A program made the position numbers and the translations under genes. From assembly GCA_004010275.1 (NCBI GenBank), contig RBWT01000063.1, positions 1 through 40,802 of the forward strand: 40,802 nt of DNA, written 5' to 3'. The DNA comes from Streptomyces huasconensis (lineage in GTDB: Bacteria; Actinomycetota; Actinomycetes; Streptomycetales; Streptomycetaceae). Every line of letters begins with the position of its first letter. Positions within the stretch are counted from its first letter, which is position 1. The notes below the pieces were generated by a model. That model saw nothing but the letters and a program-made list of their open reading frames with translations, was not told where the DNA came from and ran no database searches. Shown piece after piece: positions 28,263 to 37,853 of the stretch.

Positions 28263-29012
28263 TCAGTGGATCTCCACGCCGCCCTCGTTCGTGTGCACGG
28301 TCACGGTGTGCTTGCCGTCGCGCTTCCACGGCAGGGCGATGTGCGGTGTCCCGGTCTTGCTCTGGGCCTGGATGGAGTAGCCGGCGTGCGGCGGCAGGGT
28401 CAGGTCGACGCCGCCCTGGCCGGTGGTGACGTCGGTGGTGGCGGGGGCGGTCGCGAACGTGGCGCGGACCTCGCCCTGTTCCGTCCTGGCCTCGAAAGCG
28501 GCGGGCCTGGCGTCCTTCACGTCGATCTGGCCGCTGGAGGTGTGCAGCACGAGCGGGCCCCGCGGACCTGTGAGGTCGATGGCCCCGGCATCGGTGGTCA
28601 GGGCCAGGCGTCCGGCCAGGCCGCTCCCGGCGATCTGCCCCGGACCCGAACTGACCTCGGCGGCAAGGGCGGCGGGCAGGGTGATGTCCAGGTTCAGGGA
28701 GCAGTCGTCGCCGCAGGAGCCGGTGACGGTGGTCGTCTCGTCCGAGGACTTCACGGACACCTTCGGCGGGGTCTCCGCGAAATCGCCGGTGGCCTTGACG
28801 TGCACCTTCGAGTCCTGGCCGGCGTGCAGGGTGACGCCGCCGCGGGTGTCGACGCGCAGCAGGGTGCCGGCGGCGGCGTTCGCGGTGTAGGTGGAGGAGT
28901 ACTGCTCACGGGCGGGCAGGGCCTTGGTGATCAGCCAGGCACCGGTGCCGGCTATCACGGCGAGGACGGTCAGGCCGGCGGCGAGCAGCCAGCGGTTCTT
29001 GCGCGTTGCCAT
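28263..29012 (-). CDS. Membrane-anchored DUF4097-like beta-repeat protein
   Basis: 249 residues starting at ATG 29012 (MATRKNRWLLAAGL), with GGGAG about 10 nt upstream. One transmembrane segment lies at about 8-30. The extracytoplasmic part is a run of short beta-strands with regularly spaced glycines (VDTRGGVTLHAGQDSKVHV, LTTDAGAIDLTGPRGPLVL, ARTEQGEVRATF, TTGQGGVDLTLP), the right-handed beta-helix pattern of DUF4097/adhesin-like proteins. Its start codon lies 5 nt past the response-regulator stop, so it is the last gene of the kinase-regulator operon and a plausible target or sensor accessory of that system. Biochemical function unknown. Confidence 0.85.
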   Translation of the reverse strand: MATRKNRWLLAAGLTVLAVIAGTGAWLITKALPAREQYSSTYTANAAAGTLLRVDTRGGVTLHAGQDSKVHVKATGDFAETPPKVSVKSSDETTTVTGSCGDDCSLNLDITLPAALAAEVSSGPGQIAGSGLAGRLALTTDAGAIDLTGPRGPLVLHTSSGQIDVKDARPAAFEARTEQGEVRATFATAPATTDVTTGQGGVDLTLPPHAGYSIQAQSKTGTPHIALPWKRDGKHTVTVHTNEGGVEIH

Positions 29013-29017
29013 GTCTT

Positions 29018-29663
29018 TCAAGCTCCCAAGTAACGTAGAACGGCGAGTACACGGCGGTGTTCGCCGTCTTCCGGGTGCAGCCCGAACTTCACGAAGATGC
29101 TGCGGATGTGTTTCTCGACGGCGGCGGAGCCGATGAACAGCTTCTTGGCGATGCCCGTGTTGGACCGGCCCTCCGCCATCGCGGCCAGCACGTCCCGCTC
29201 CCGGGGCGAGAGCGTGGCCATGGGGTCCTGACGGCGGCTGCGGACAAGCATCTGCTTGACCACCTCCGGGTCGAGGACGGTCTCCCCGGCCCTGACGCGC
29301 TGGAGGCCGTCGACGAACTCGTCCGCGTCGGAGACCCGGTCCTTCAGCAGATAGCCGACGCCGCTGGTGGCGCTGCCGATGAGATCGACGGCGTAGCTCT
29401 GTTCGACGTACTGGGACAGCACGAGCACCCCGGTGTCCGGCCAGCGGTTGCGGATGACGAGGGCGGCGCGCAGGCCCTCGTCCGACGAAGGTGGGGGGCA
29501 TCCGTACGTCGATGACGCAGACGTCGGGCCGGTGCTCGGCGACGGAGCGGAGCAGGGCCTCCCCGTCCTCGACGGCGTCGACGACGTCGATGCCGGCGTC
29601 CCGCAGGAGCAGGACGATGCCTTGCCGCAGCAGGGCGGAGTCCTCGGCGATCACTACACGCAT
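29018..29663 (-). CDS. NarL/LuxR-type response regulator (one apparent frameshift)
   Basis: About 215 residues after joining two frames near 29487, where RMPPTF leads into SDEGLRAAL if one base is extra. Start ATG 29663 overlaps the 3' end of the kinase gene by 10 nt. The receiver domain shows EDSALLRQG and phosphoacceptor Asp52 in VIDVRMPP, then VLVLSQYVE and GYLLKDRV. The C-terminal LuxR helix-turn-helix reads LSPRERDVLAAMAEGRSN ... AVEKHIRSIFVKFGL. It is the cognate regulator of the kinase upstream and probably controls its own operon including the DUF4097-like gene. Confidence 0.92.
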
Positions 29664-31008
29664 TGCATGTCCACTTCGATCAGGGTCGGTCCGCCGGGCG
29701 GGCTGGTCACGCGCAGTCGGCCGTCGACGCCGGACACCCGGTCGGCGAGGCCCGCGAGTCCGCCGCCCGGTGCGATTTCCGCCCCGCCGACGCCGTCGTC
29801 GCCGATCGTGACGGCCAGCCGGTCCGTGGTGCGCCGGATGCGCACCCAGGCCTTCTGGGACCGCGCGTGCTTGGCCACGTTGGTGAGGGCTTCGGTGACG
29901 ACGAAGTAGGCGATGCCCTCCACGGTCGTCGAGGGCCGGGGCGTCACGTCCACGTCCACGTCGACCGGGATCGGCAGCCGGGCGGCCACGGCGGACAGGG
30001 CGGCGTCCAGACCCCGGTCGGTGAGGACGGGCGGGTGCAGCCCGCGGGTGAGGTCGCGCAGTTCCTTCATGGCCTCCTGGGCACTGGCCCGTGCCTCGTC
30101 CACCAGCTCCAGCGCAGCGTCCTGGCCGGAGCCCTTCAGCCGGGAGCGGGCCCGGCCGAGCGTCATCGTCATGGCGACCAGGCGCTGTTGGGCGCCGTCG
30201 TGCAGGTCGCGTTCGATGCGCCGCCGTTCGGCCTCGGCGGCGTCGACCACCCGGGCCCGGCTCTCCGTGAGGTACTCCACCCGCTGCGCCAGTGTGACGT
30301 CGCGGGCCGGCGCCAGCAGGGCGCGGGCGAGCAGTACGTCGGCGGTGAGCAGGCCGCGTACCACCAGCGGGGCGAGAGTGGCCCACAGCAACAGCGTGAG
30401 AGCGGAGACCAGCAGTGCGGTCCCGAGGTCACCGACCACGATGATGCCCAAGGAGGCTCTGCCGCCGGGCAGTTCGGCGCAGTAGGCGGGCAGCAGCACG
30501 AGGGCGAGCGGGATGCCCCACACCAGCACGCTGCCGCACAGGGTCACCAGCGACCAAGGGGCCAGCACCCCGAAGTAGGCCACCAGTTGCCAACTCGACC
30601 GGCTCCTGGCGAGCGCCGCCGCCGATTCGAGCAGCGGCCCGGACAGCGCGGGACGCGGCTGCGGCGGTATGGGCAATCCGGGCATCGCCGCCCAGCGTTG
30701 ACGCTCGGCGGCGCCGAGCAGGTGCAGCGTCCGACCCGCGAGGATCGCCAGCGGTACGCCGATCAGTCCGGCCGGTATCAGGCAGAGCGCGACGCCGAGC
30801 GCGGTCAGCAGGCCAGGCCGGCCGCGCCCATCACCGCGTCGGTGGCCAGGTGGGCGCTCGCACACCACAAGTACGGGGAACCCAGGGCTCGGTAGGGGTT
30901 CGGTGGCAGGGCCGGGCCCTGCGGACATGCCACCGGTCGCTCACCGGCGATCACGGGGTCACCCGGCCCCGGCCGGTGGCCGGCGTCCTGGGTGTCGGCC
31001 AGAACCAT
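29654..31008 (-). CDS. NarL-family sensor histidine kinase (one apparent frameshift near the N-terminus)
   Basis: About 450 residues. I place the start at ATG 31008 (MVLADTQDAGHRPG) because GAGGAGG sits 5 nt upstream, and because HLATDAVMGAAGLAC in that frame continues smoothly into LTALGVALCLIPAG in the next if one base is missing near 30810. Transmembrane segments cluster in two pairs in the first half. HisKA_3 dimerisation helix ERRRIERDLHDGAQQRL carries the phosphorylated His; the HATPase part shows VVTEALTNVAKHA, GDDGVGG and GGGLAGLADRV. The kinase autophosphorylates and passes phosphate to the overlapping downstream regulator. The signal is unknown; membrane-embedded detection is likely since there is no large extracytoplasmic domain. 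Confidence 0.92.
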
Positions 31009-31031
31009 AGGGCCCTCCTCGACTGACGATT

Positions 31032-31046
31032 CCTGATTACATCAGG
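31032..31046. promoter_or_regulatory. Small palindrome upstream of the histidine kinase gene
   Basis: CCTGAT-TAC-ATCAGG lies 24 bp upstream of the proposed kinase start, in the divergent gap 31009-31174. It could be an autoregulatory operator for the response regulator. The site is short and the assignment tentative. Confidence 0.35.
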
Positions 31047-31174
31047 ACGGTAGCGAGGCTGTGGCCTGGGGCGATACGAGGACAACCGACGGGTCGGGGG
31101 TAGGGATAACCCACCCCCGGCCCGTGGGCACCCGTGACCGACAGCGCCGCATCCGGCCAGCCAGAGTGGTCCGT

Positions 31175-31651
31175 ATGACGAAAGAGCAAGAAGCAGTCGA
31201 GGGCGACACTCTGATCGCGGACGCCCCCCGCGAGAGCGACGCCGCCACCGGACCCGCTTCCCGTGAGGAGCTGTTCCGGTTCGTCGACCGGTACGGCGAC
31301 CTGATCGACGACCGCGTCGCGGAGATCATCGACGAGGCAGTCGAGGAGGCCATCACCGCGCGTGCGGCACGCCTACGGTGCCTTTCGTGGGCGCGGCTCT
31401 GCGTGGTCGTCGCGGCTCTGTGCGGAGTGTCGGTGCTGCTGCGGGAGACTCCGTACGCGGTCGCACCTTCAACCCGCGGTACGCGGCGGCTATCCCGTCC
31501 ATCGTCCCGGCGACCACACCGAGTGCACCCCAGCGGTCGTACGGCGACTCGACCGCCGGGTCGATCACATCGGTTCCCAGCCGCCCGGCGAGCGCGCGGC
31601 GCTCGGCCGAGAAGTCGACGGCGACCACGGGCCCGTACCCCTGCGCCTTGA
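31175..31651 (+). CDS. Small acidic protein with one membrane segment, 3' part probably foreign
   Basis: ATG 31175 opens MTKEQEAVEGDTLIADA; the frame runs to 31651 (158 residues). Only the first 90 or so residues look like a real protein: an acidic region, an amphipathic stretch FRFVDRYGDLIDDRVAEIIDEAVEEAITARAA and a hydrophobic helix LCVVVAALCGVSVLL. Beyond about 31460 the sequence is Arg/Pro-rich and is the complement of an alcohol-dehydrogenase remnant on the other strand. The gene is therefore likely truncated at its 3' end. Family not recognised. Confidence 0.5.
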   Translation: MTKEQEAVEGDTLIADAPRESDAATGPASREELFRFVDRYGDLIDDRVAEIIDEAVEEAITARAARLRCLSWARLCVVVAALCGVSVLLRETPYAVAPSTRGTRRLSRPSSRRPHRVHPSGRTATRPPGRSHRFPAARRARGARPRSRRRPRARTPAP

Positions 31652-31990
31652 GCACCGCCACGACACCGAGGCCGATGGGCCCGAGCCCGAGCACGACCGC
31701 CACGTCACCCGAGGCCATGCCCGAGCGCCGGACCGCCCGCGCCGCCACGGAGAAGGGTTCCGTCAGTGCGGCGACCTCGGCCGGCAGCCCGCCCGGTACC
31801 GCCATGGTGAACGCCTCTGGCAGGCTGATGTACTCGCCGAAGCCGCCGGGGAACGCCGACCGCGGTGCTCGTGGCATGGGACGGAACACGGCCCCCGAAG
31901 CGCACCCGCCAGCAGGGTCGCGAGCCGCGCAAGCGGACTGCACGGCGGCCTCGCCGCGCACGGTGCGGATGGTGTCGCGGACACGGCGGT
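31455..31990 (-). pseudogene. Zinc-dependent alcohol dehydrogenase (MDR) remnant
   Basis: The minus strand carries the central part of a medium-chain dehydrogenase: GGFGEYISLPEAFTMAVPG, AALTEPFSVAARAVRRSG and the Rossmann motif VVLGLGPIGLGVVAVLKAQG, then VDFSAERRALAGRLGTD. The N-terminal catalytic domain with the GHE zinc motif is missing or scrambled across frames upstream of about 31870, and the sequence stops matching after SPYDRWGAL, where the ECVG-type C-terminal half should follow. There is no start site. It is a decayed internal fragment wedged between a truncated small gene and a lipoprotein gene. Confidence 0.75.
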
Positions 31991-32027
31991 GGAGGGCGGC
32001 TGTTCATGATGCCGTTACGCTGAGGCC

Positions 32028-32483
32028 ATGGTGATCAGGGGGGCAGGTGGTCGGTGGCTCGTCGCTGCCCTGGCCGCTTCTGCGGCCCTCACCTCAGGGT
32101 GCACGGTGGCCCCGCCCGACGCCGACGGCCTGCCCGGCGTGTACCGCAGCGAGGAGACAGGCGGCGAGATCCTGCTCGATTCCGACGGGACGTTCACCGC
32201 CACTGACATCTCGGCCGACGAAGCCACGGGGGGTGGAGGCACCGACCTCCTCGACTTCAGTGGCCGGTGGGAGTTCGTCGCCAGCGAGGGGTCCAGGGAC
32301 TTCGTCTACTTGGAAACCAAGGACGGTGGCCTCGGCAAGATCGGTGACATCCAGCTCTACGTGAGCGAGCGGGTAACAGTCGCGGGCATCCAGCTCTCCC
32401 CGGCAGGTCGGCCGGAGGTGGAAATCCAGCCCGATCCGGACGGGCCGCCGTCCCTGGTGCTCACCAAGGCGGCCACCCAGTAG
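32028..32483 (+). CDS. Small putative lipoprotein
   Basis: 151 residues from ATG 32028 (MVIRGAGGRWLVAAL). An N-terminal hydrophobic signal ends in lipobox ALTSGC, predicting lipidation and surface attachment. The mature part contains LPGVYRSEETGGEILLDSDGTFTATDIS and FSGRWEFV, a pattern typical of small lipocalin-like beta-barrel lipoproteins in streptomycetes. It may be co-oriented with the small gene at 31175 but the dehydrogenase remnant separates them. Function unknown. Confidence 0.8.
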   Translation: MVIRGAGGRWLVAALAASAALTSGCTVAPPDADGLPGVYRSEETGGEILLDSDGTFTATDISADEATGGGGTDLLDFSGRWEFVASEGSRDFVYLETKDGGLGKIGDIQLYVSERVTVAGIQLSPAGRPEVEIQPDPDGPPSLVLTKAATQ

Positions 32484-32592
32484 TCTCTGCCACCTTGCGC
32501 TCCTTCGCCCTCGACGGCACCGACTGACCGGATCGCCGCCGACCGGCCCTTCTGCTCCGGCAAACACACGAAGCACTGCATGAACAGGCAGG

Positions 32593-33500
32593 TCATAGCC
32601 GGGACGCGGCGACGGCGATCCGCCCGGCCGTCTCGCGGAGCCACATATGGGCGGCGTCGTGCGTGTGCACGGGATGCCACCACAGGGCCTCCTGGACGGG
32701 TACGGCTTCGTAGGGGCACTCCATGACGCGTACGGGAGCCACGCCACGCAGCCGGTCGGCGAGCAGTCCCTGGATGAGGGCGATGCGTCGGGTCCCGGCG
32801 ACGAGCCAGGGCAGCGCCTGGAAGCTGTCGACGGAGACCTCCGTCCTGGGTTCGATGCCCAGCATGCCGAGTTGCCGGACCGCAGGCGCGTCGTACGTGC
32901 GCTGGTAGGTCACCCACGGCAGGCGGCGCAGGTCGTCGAGCGTGAGGCGTTCGCCCACGTCGGGATGGTCGTCGGAGACGAGGAAGACCCAGCGGTCGCG
33001 GTACAGCTCGACCGCGGGGAACCCATTGACGACGCCGTGCGGCATGAGCAGTCCGTCGGCTGTGCTCAGCAGCGTCCCGGTGTTCTCGGTGACGTCCGTG
33101 GGCGTCTGCCGGAAGCGCAGACGGATGCCCGGGGCCTCGGCGTGGACCGTGCGGGCGAGTTCGGCGCCGAAGACCGCCACGGCGTAGTCGGAGGCGATGA
33201 GGGTGAACGTGTGGGTCTCATGGGCCGGATCGAAGTCGGCCTGACTGGTGAAGACGCGTTCCAGCAGGTCGCAGGCGGTGGCCGTCCGGTCGAGGAGGAC
33301 CTGCCCAGGGCAGTCAGTTCGTACCGGCTGCCGACGCGGGAGAGCAGGTCGTCGTCGAAGTGGCGACGCAACCGGGCCAGGGCGGCGCTCATGGCGGGCT
33401 GGCTGAGTCCGACGCGCTGCCCGGCGCGCGTGACGCTGCGCTCCTGAAGGAGGGCCCGCAAAGCAGTGATGAGGTTGAGGTCCAGGCTGGCCAGGTTCAC
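32593..33500 (-). CDS. LysR-family transcriptional regulator (one apparent frameshift)
   Basis: About 302 residues after a join near 33307, where LTALG should run into QVLLDRTATACDLL. GTG 33500 (VNLASLDLNLITALRAL) has GGGGAAG upstream. The winged helix-turn-helix shows ERSVTRAGQRVGLSQPAMSAALARLRRHFDDDLL; the effector-binding domain includes HTFTLIASDYAV, WVFLVSDDHPD and WVTYQRTY. The architecture resembles NodD/NahR-type regulators of aromatic catabolism. It is divergent from the catabolic operon starting at 33630 and almost certainly regulates it in response to substrate or an intermediate. Confidence 0.92.
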
Positions 33501-33542
33501 GGTGCTTCCCCAGGGGCGATGACCGCCGCTTCATTCACGGCA

Positions 33543-33559
33543 TGGATGGAAGGCATCCA
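33543..33559. promoter_or_regulatory. Candidate LysR operator dyad
   Basis: TGGATG-GAAGG-CATCCA is a perfect dyad in the 129-bp gap between the LysR gene and the operon's first gene. LysR-type activators bind such interrupted dyads upstream of divergent targets. The sequence also contains T-N11-A spacings. Confidence 0.5.
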
Positions 33560-33629
33560 CCGAATCTATTTCCCTTATCCGGGGTGCTCGGGCCAGATTA
33601 GTTCCCATCGCAATCGGGAGGACATCTTC

Positions 33630-34628
33630 GTGACACCCGCAGCAACTTCCGCCCTCTTCTCCGGCCCTTTCGCCCTCGGCACGTTCTCCGTCCGCGGATG
33701 CGGCACTCCTTCCTACCCGGGCCTGGTGACACCGGAGGGTGACGTACTGGACCTGCGCGCGGCGCTGGACGAGCCGGGCCTGACCGTCGTCACGCTCCTG
33801 GAGCGCTGGGACACCGTGCTGCCATCTCTGCGCGACCTCGCCGCCTCCCGGGCAGGGGACTGGCGGCCGCTGGCGGAGCTGAACGTGCACGCCCCGGTCG
33901 AGCCGCGACAGGTCTTCCAGTCCGGCGCCAACTACCGTCAGCACGTCATCGATCTGGAGATGGCGCACCGCTCGTCCGACGGCCCGCGCACGGAGAGTGA
34001 GGCACGGGTCGAGATCGCGGAGATCATGGACCGGCGTGCCGCGGAGGACCTGCCGTACGTGTTCATCGGACTGCCCAGCGCGATCACCGGTCCGTACGAC
34101 GACGTGGTGCTGCCCCACTGGTGCGAGAAGCCGGACTGGGAGCTGGAGTTGGCGGCCGTCATCTCCAAGCCCGCCCACCGGGTCCCCGTCGAGGAGGCCC
34201 TGTCGTACGTGGCGGGTTACACCGTCGCCAACGACCTGACGGACCGTGCCTGTGTTTTCCGCCGGGACATGCCCGCCATCGGCACCGACTGGCTGCGTTC
34301 CAAGAACGCGCCTGGCTTCACCCCGCTCGGCCCCTGGCTGGTCCCGGCCGAGTCCCTCGCCGACCCCGGCGACCTCCGGGTCACGCTGAAGCTGAACGGC
34401 GAGACCATGCAGGACGAGTCCACCCAGGACATGCTCTTCGGTGTCGCGCGCCTGATCTCGTACGCCTCCCAGACGGCTCGGCTCCTGCCCGGCGACCTGG
34501 TGCTGACGGGCAGCCCGGCCGGCAACGGCATGCACTGGGGCCGACTGCTGCGGGACGGCGACGTCATGGAGGGCTCGATCACCGCGCTCGGCACCCAGCG
34601 CACGCGCTGTATCGCGGAGCGGGCATGA
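33630..34628 (+). CDS. Fumarylacetoacetate hydrolase (FAH) family protein, first gene of catabolic operon
   Basis: 332 residues from GTG 33630, with GGGAGG 8 nt upstream. The N-terminal domain is short; the FAH catalytic domain shows FQSGANYRQHVIDLE, DWELELAAVISKPAHRV, GYTVANDLTDRACVFRRDM, FTPLGPWLVPAE and LVLTGSPAGNG. Glu/Asp residues in ELELA and ANDLTDR are the expected divalent-metal ligands. Family members cleave C-C bonds of beta-diketo acids or act as hydratases/decarboxylases on extradiol cleavage products. Its stop overlaps the next start (ATGA), so the two are translationally coupled. Confidence 0.9.
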   Translation: MTPAATSALFSGPFALGTFSVRGCGTPSYPGLVTPEGDVLDLRAALDEPGLTVVTLLERWDTVLPSLRDLAASRAGDWRPLAELNVHAPVEPRQVFQSGANYRQHVIDLEMAHRSSDGPRTESEARVEIAEIMDRRAAEDLPYVFIGLPSAITGPYDDVVLPHWCEKPDWELELAAVISKPAHRVPVEEALSYVAGYTVANDLTDRACVFRRDMPAIGTDWLRSKNAPGFTPLGPWLVPAESLADPGDLRVTLKLNGETMQDESTQDMLFGVARLISYASQTARLLPGDLVLTGSPAGNGMHWGRLLRDGDVMEGSITALGTQRTRCIAERA

Positions 34629-35585
34629 ACCTCGACCGTACGGACCCTGAGGCTGCGATAGCCGAGGCGCCAAGGCGTGCTCGAACTGGGGGCGTTGGGG
34701 CGCGGACGACGTGCTCGGCACGCTCAACTTCCTGGACGCCGCCAAGCGGCGCGAGGGCGCCGCGCTCGTACGCAGGGGTGTGAGCTTCTCGCTCTCGCAG
34801 AGCTTCGACATGAACGGCCCGCAGAGGGGCTGGCGCAGGCGTACCAATCCGGTCCACACCATGCTGGACACCGGAACCGACGCGGCTCTGGGCAACCAGG
34901 GCTTCCCGCACGGCATCGGCGGCGCCGACGACGTGATCGCCATGCCCCTGCAGTGCTCCACCCAGTGGGACGGGCTCGGGCACATCTTCGACCACGGCAA
35001 GGCGTGGAACGGCAGGGACGCCGCCGAGACCGTCACATCCGACGGCGACCGGGTCACCGGCATCGAGCACATGGCCCCGTACGTCGCCGGGCGCGGCGTA
35101 CTCCTCGACGTCGGCCGGGTGATCGGTGAGAACGGCGAGTTGCCCGACGGGTTCGCCGTCACCGAGGAGCACCTCACCGCCACGGCCGAGGCGCACGGCG
35201 TCACGGTCGGCCGCGGCGACATCGTCGTCGTACGCACCGGGCAGCTGTCGCGCGCCAGGCGGGACGGGTGGGGCGACTACGCGGGAGGACCGGCGCCCGG
35301 CCTCTCGTTCACCACCGCGGGCTGGCTGCGACCAGCGCGATCGCCGCGATCGCCACCGACACCTGGGGCTTCGAGGTCCGGCCGGGCGAGTTCGACCATG
35401 CCTTCCAGCCGCTGCACCAGGTCGCCATCCCCCACATCGGCCTGCTCATCGGCGAGATGTGGGACCCGGACGCGCTCGCGGAGGACTGTGCGGACGACGG
35501 GGTGTACGAGTTCTGGCTCGCGGCCGCACCTCTGCCCATCACCGGGGCCGTCGGCTCCCCGGTCAACCCGATCGCCGTGAAGTAG
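34625..35585 (+). CDS. Cyclase-family (kynurenine formamidase-like) metal hydrolase, two apparent frameshifts
   Basis: About 320 residues. ATG 34625 overlaps the previous stop. The sensible sequence changes frame between 34650 and 34678, entering CSNWGRWGADDVLGTLNFLD, and again near 35330, leading to AIAAIATDTWGFEVRP. The metal motif of the PF04199 family appears as PLQCSTQWDGLGHIFDHG, with Gln where the classic HxGTHxDxPxH motif has His; that variant is common in the longer subgroup. Enzymes of this type hydrolyse amides, lactones or cyclic ketones such as formylkynurenine or isatin. In this operon it could open a lactone or amide intermediate. Confidence 0.85.
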
Positions 35586-35709
35586 CCCGGAACGTGCCGG
35601 GTGCGGCGCGTCCTGGACAGCCGTACCGCACCTGGTTCCCGACAGCACCGAGCGGGCCGCCGGTCGCCGCCCGAGGACCCGCGGCCCGTCACACGGGAGG
35701 AACCCGAAC

Positions 35710-36840
35710 ATGACCCATGCCCGTACCGTCCTGATAGTCGGCGGGGGCACCGCAGGCAGCGCACTCGCCGTGCTGCTCCGCAGAGCCGGTATCGCCGTCG
35801 ACCTCGTCGAGGCCAAGGCCGACTGGAACGCCACGACAGGCTCCGGCATCACCCTGCAGGGCAACGCGCTGCGCGTCCTGCGCGAGATCGGCGTGTGGGC
35901 GCAGGTGAGCGCCCACGGTTTCAGCAGCGACGGTGTCACCATCGTCGCCCCCGACGGCACCGAGATCTTCACGCAGGAGGACGTGCGTATCGGAGGCGAC
36001 GACCTCCCGGGCACGGTCGGGATGCAGCGCCCGACGTTGCAGATGATCCTCATCGAGGCCGTACGGGCATCGGGCACCCGGGTCCGGCTCGGCTGCACCA
36101 TCGACACGCTGACGCAGGATGCCGCGGGTGCCGACGTCTCCTTCACGGACGGCACGGCCGGCCGGTACGACCTGGTGGTGGCCGCCGACGGGCTGAACTC
36201 CCGCACGCGCGAGCTCATCGGTGTCACCGACAGACCCGCCCCGACCGGCATGGCGATCTGGCGCGCTCCCGCGCCGCGCCCGGCGAGCGTCACCCGCACC
36301 CATCTCGCGTATGACGGCCCGGCCTACATCGCCGGGTTCTGCCCCACCAGTGAGACCACCGTCTATGCCTACCTCGTCGAGCCGAACCGCGACCGGGCGT
36401 CGATCGACCCCGCTTCGTACGCCGACGAGATGCGCCGCCTCGCCGAGGGGTACGGGGGTCACTGGGAGGAGATCCGGGCCTCGATCACCGACCCGGCGCA
36501 GGTCAACTACACCTGGTTCGACCGGCATCTGGTCGAGGGAGCCTGGCATCGCGGCCGGGTGGTGCTCGTCGGGGACGCCGCCCACGCCTGCCCGCCCACG
36601 CTGGCACAAGGGGCCGCCATGTCCCTGGAGGACGCCTGGGTCCTCGCCGACCTGCTCGGCTCCCGGGCGACCTGGGACGACGGCCTGTTGACCGCCTACC
36701 GCGACCGCCGCATGCCGCGCGTACGCATGGTCGTCGACGCCTCCGTGCAGATCGGCCAGTGGCAGCTCGACGGGGTCCGCGACGCGGACGTACCCGGGCT
36801 GATGGGCCGCACCCTGGACACACTGAAGGAACTCCCGTGA
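35710..36840 (+). CDS. FAD-dependent aromatic monooxygenase (PHBH fold)
   Basis: 376 residues; ATG 35710 follows GGAGGAACCCGAAC. Motifs are the N-terminal dinucleotide fold VLIVGGGTAGSALAVLLRR, the DG motif VVAADGLNSRTR and the GD motif VVLVGDAAHACPPTLAQGAAMSLEDA. Such flavoproteins use NAD(P)H and O2 to hydroxylate phenolic or related rings, preparing them for ring cleavage. The stop overlaps the next start (GTGA). A 124-bp gap separates it from the cyclase-family gene upstream. Substrate unknown; it is not a clear match to any single named hydroxylase from motifs alone. Confidence 0.93.
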   Translation: MTHARTVLIVGGGTAGSALAVLLRRAGIAVDLVEAKADWNATTGSGITLQGNALRVLREIGVWAQVSAHGFSSDGVTIVAPDGTEIFTQEDVRIGGDDLPGTVGMQRPTLQMILIEAVRASGTRVRLGCTIDTLTQDAAGADVSFTDGTAGRYDLVVAADGLNSRTRELIGVTDRPAPTGMAIWRAPAPRPASVTRTHLAYDGPAYIAGFCPTSETTVYAYLVEPNRDRASIDPASYADEMRRLAEGYGGHWEEIRASITDPAQVNYTWFDRHLVEGAWHRGRVVLVGDAAHACPPTLAQGAAMSLEDAWVLADLLGSRATWDDGLLTAYRDRRMPRVRMVVDASVQIGQWQLDGVRDADVPGLMGRTLDTLKELP

Positions 36841-37852
36841 CCGCTCTCACGACGACCGCCCCCACGGTGGACGTCCACGCCCACCTCCTGCTTCCCCAGG
36901 TGGAGGAGGCCGTGGCCGGGCACCCCGCACTGGCCGAGGCCCGCGACCTCGACGCCCGCCGCAACGGGCCCGAGGCACTGGCCGTCAACGGCCCGATGGT
37001 GCGAAGGCGCATCCCGCTGCTCACGGACGTCGACGAGCGGCTCACCGCCATGGACGCGGCGGGCGTCGACATCCAGCTGGTGTCCCCGTCGCCGTCCCAC
37101 TACCACTACTGGGCCGACGCGGAACTCGCCCGCACGCTCTACGAGCTGGCGAACACCGGCACCGCCGCCCACTGCGCCGGGGCCCCCGACCGCCTGTACG
37201 GACTGGGCCTGGTCCCCCTCCAACACCCCGAACTAGCCGTCGAAGCCCTCGACCACGCCCTGGCGCAAGGCCTGCTGGGCGTCGAGATCTCCTCGCACGC
37301 GCCCGGCCATGAACTGTCCCATCCGGCGTACGAACCGCTGTGGGCCCGCGCCGCCGACACGGGAGCGGTGCTCTTCCTGCACCCCTTCGGCTGCACCCTC
37401 GACGAGCGCCTCGACCGCTGGTACCTGTCCAACACCGTGGGCCAGCCCACCGAGAACGCGGTCGCACTCTCCCACCTGATCTTCTCGGGCGTCCTGGACC
37501 GGCACCCGGGCCTGAAGCTGATCGCCGCGATCACGGGGGCGGCTATCTCCCCACTCACAGCGGCCGCTGTGACCACGCCTGGCAGGCCCGCCCGGACACG
37601 CGCGGCTGCGCGCGGGAGCCGAGCAGCTACCTCAAACGCCTCTGGTTCGACTCCCTCGTCCACGACCCGACCGTCCTGCGGGAACTGGTCCGCGTCGCCG
37701 GGCCGGACCGTGTCCTGCTCGGCTCCGACTTCCCCTTCGACATGGGTACCGACGACCCGGTGGGCGCCCTGCGCGCCGCCGGTCTGCCCGATGCCGACTT
37801 CCACGCCGTACGCGGAGCCAACGCGACGGCTCTCCTCCTCCGGAAGGACTGA
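36837..37852 (+). CDS. ACMSD-like amidohydrolase, probable decarboxylase (one apparent frameshift)
   Basis: About 338 residues from GTG 36837, overlapping the monooxygenase stop. The metal-binding VDVHAHLL (His14, His16) opens the TIM barrel; LFLHPFG supplies a third His. Near 37535 the frame changes: LIAA should continue as HGGGYLPTHSGRCDHAW, read in another frame that ends with FDSLVHDP and GSDFPFDMG, including the catalytic Asp. The subfamily (aminocarboxymuconate-semialdehyde and gamma-resorcylate decarboxylases) performs non-oxidative decarboxylation of aromatic acids or ring-cleavage products. Its stop is one base before the next ATG. Confidence 0.88.
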
Positions 37853-37853
37853 C

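Noticed and set aside
29654..30928. Histidine kinase start at 30928
   Set aside because: That leader is unlike kinase N-termini; the 31008 start has a strong ribosome-binding site and its frame joins smoothly to the membrane region with one missing base.
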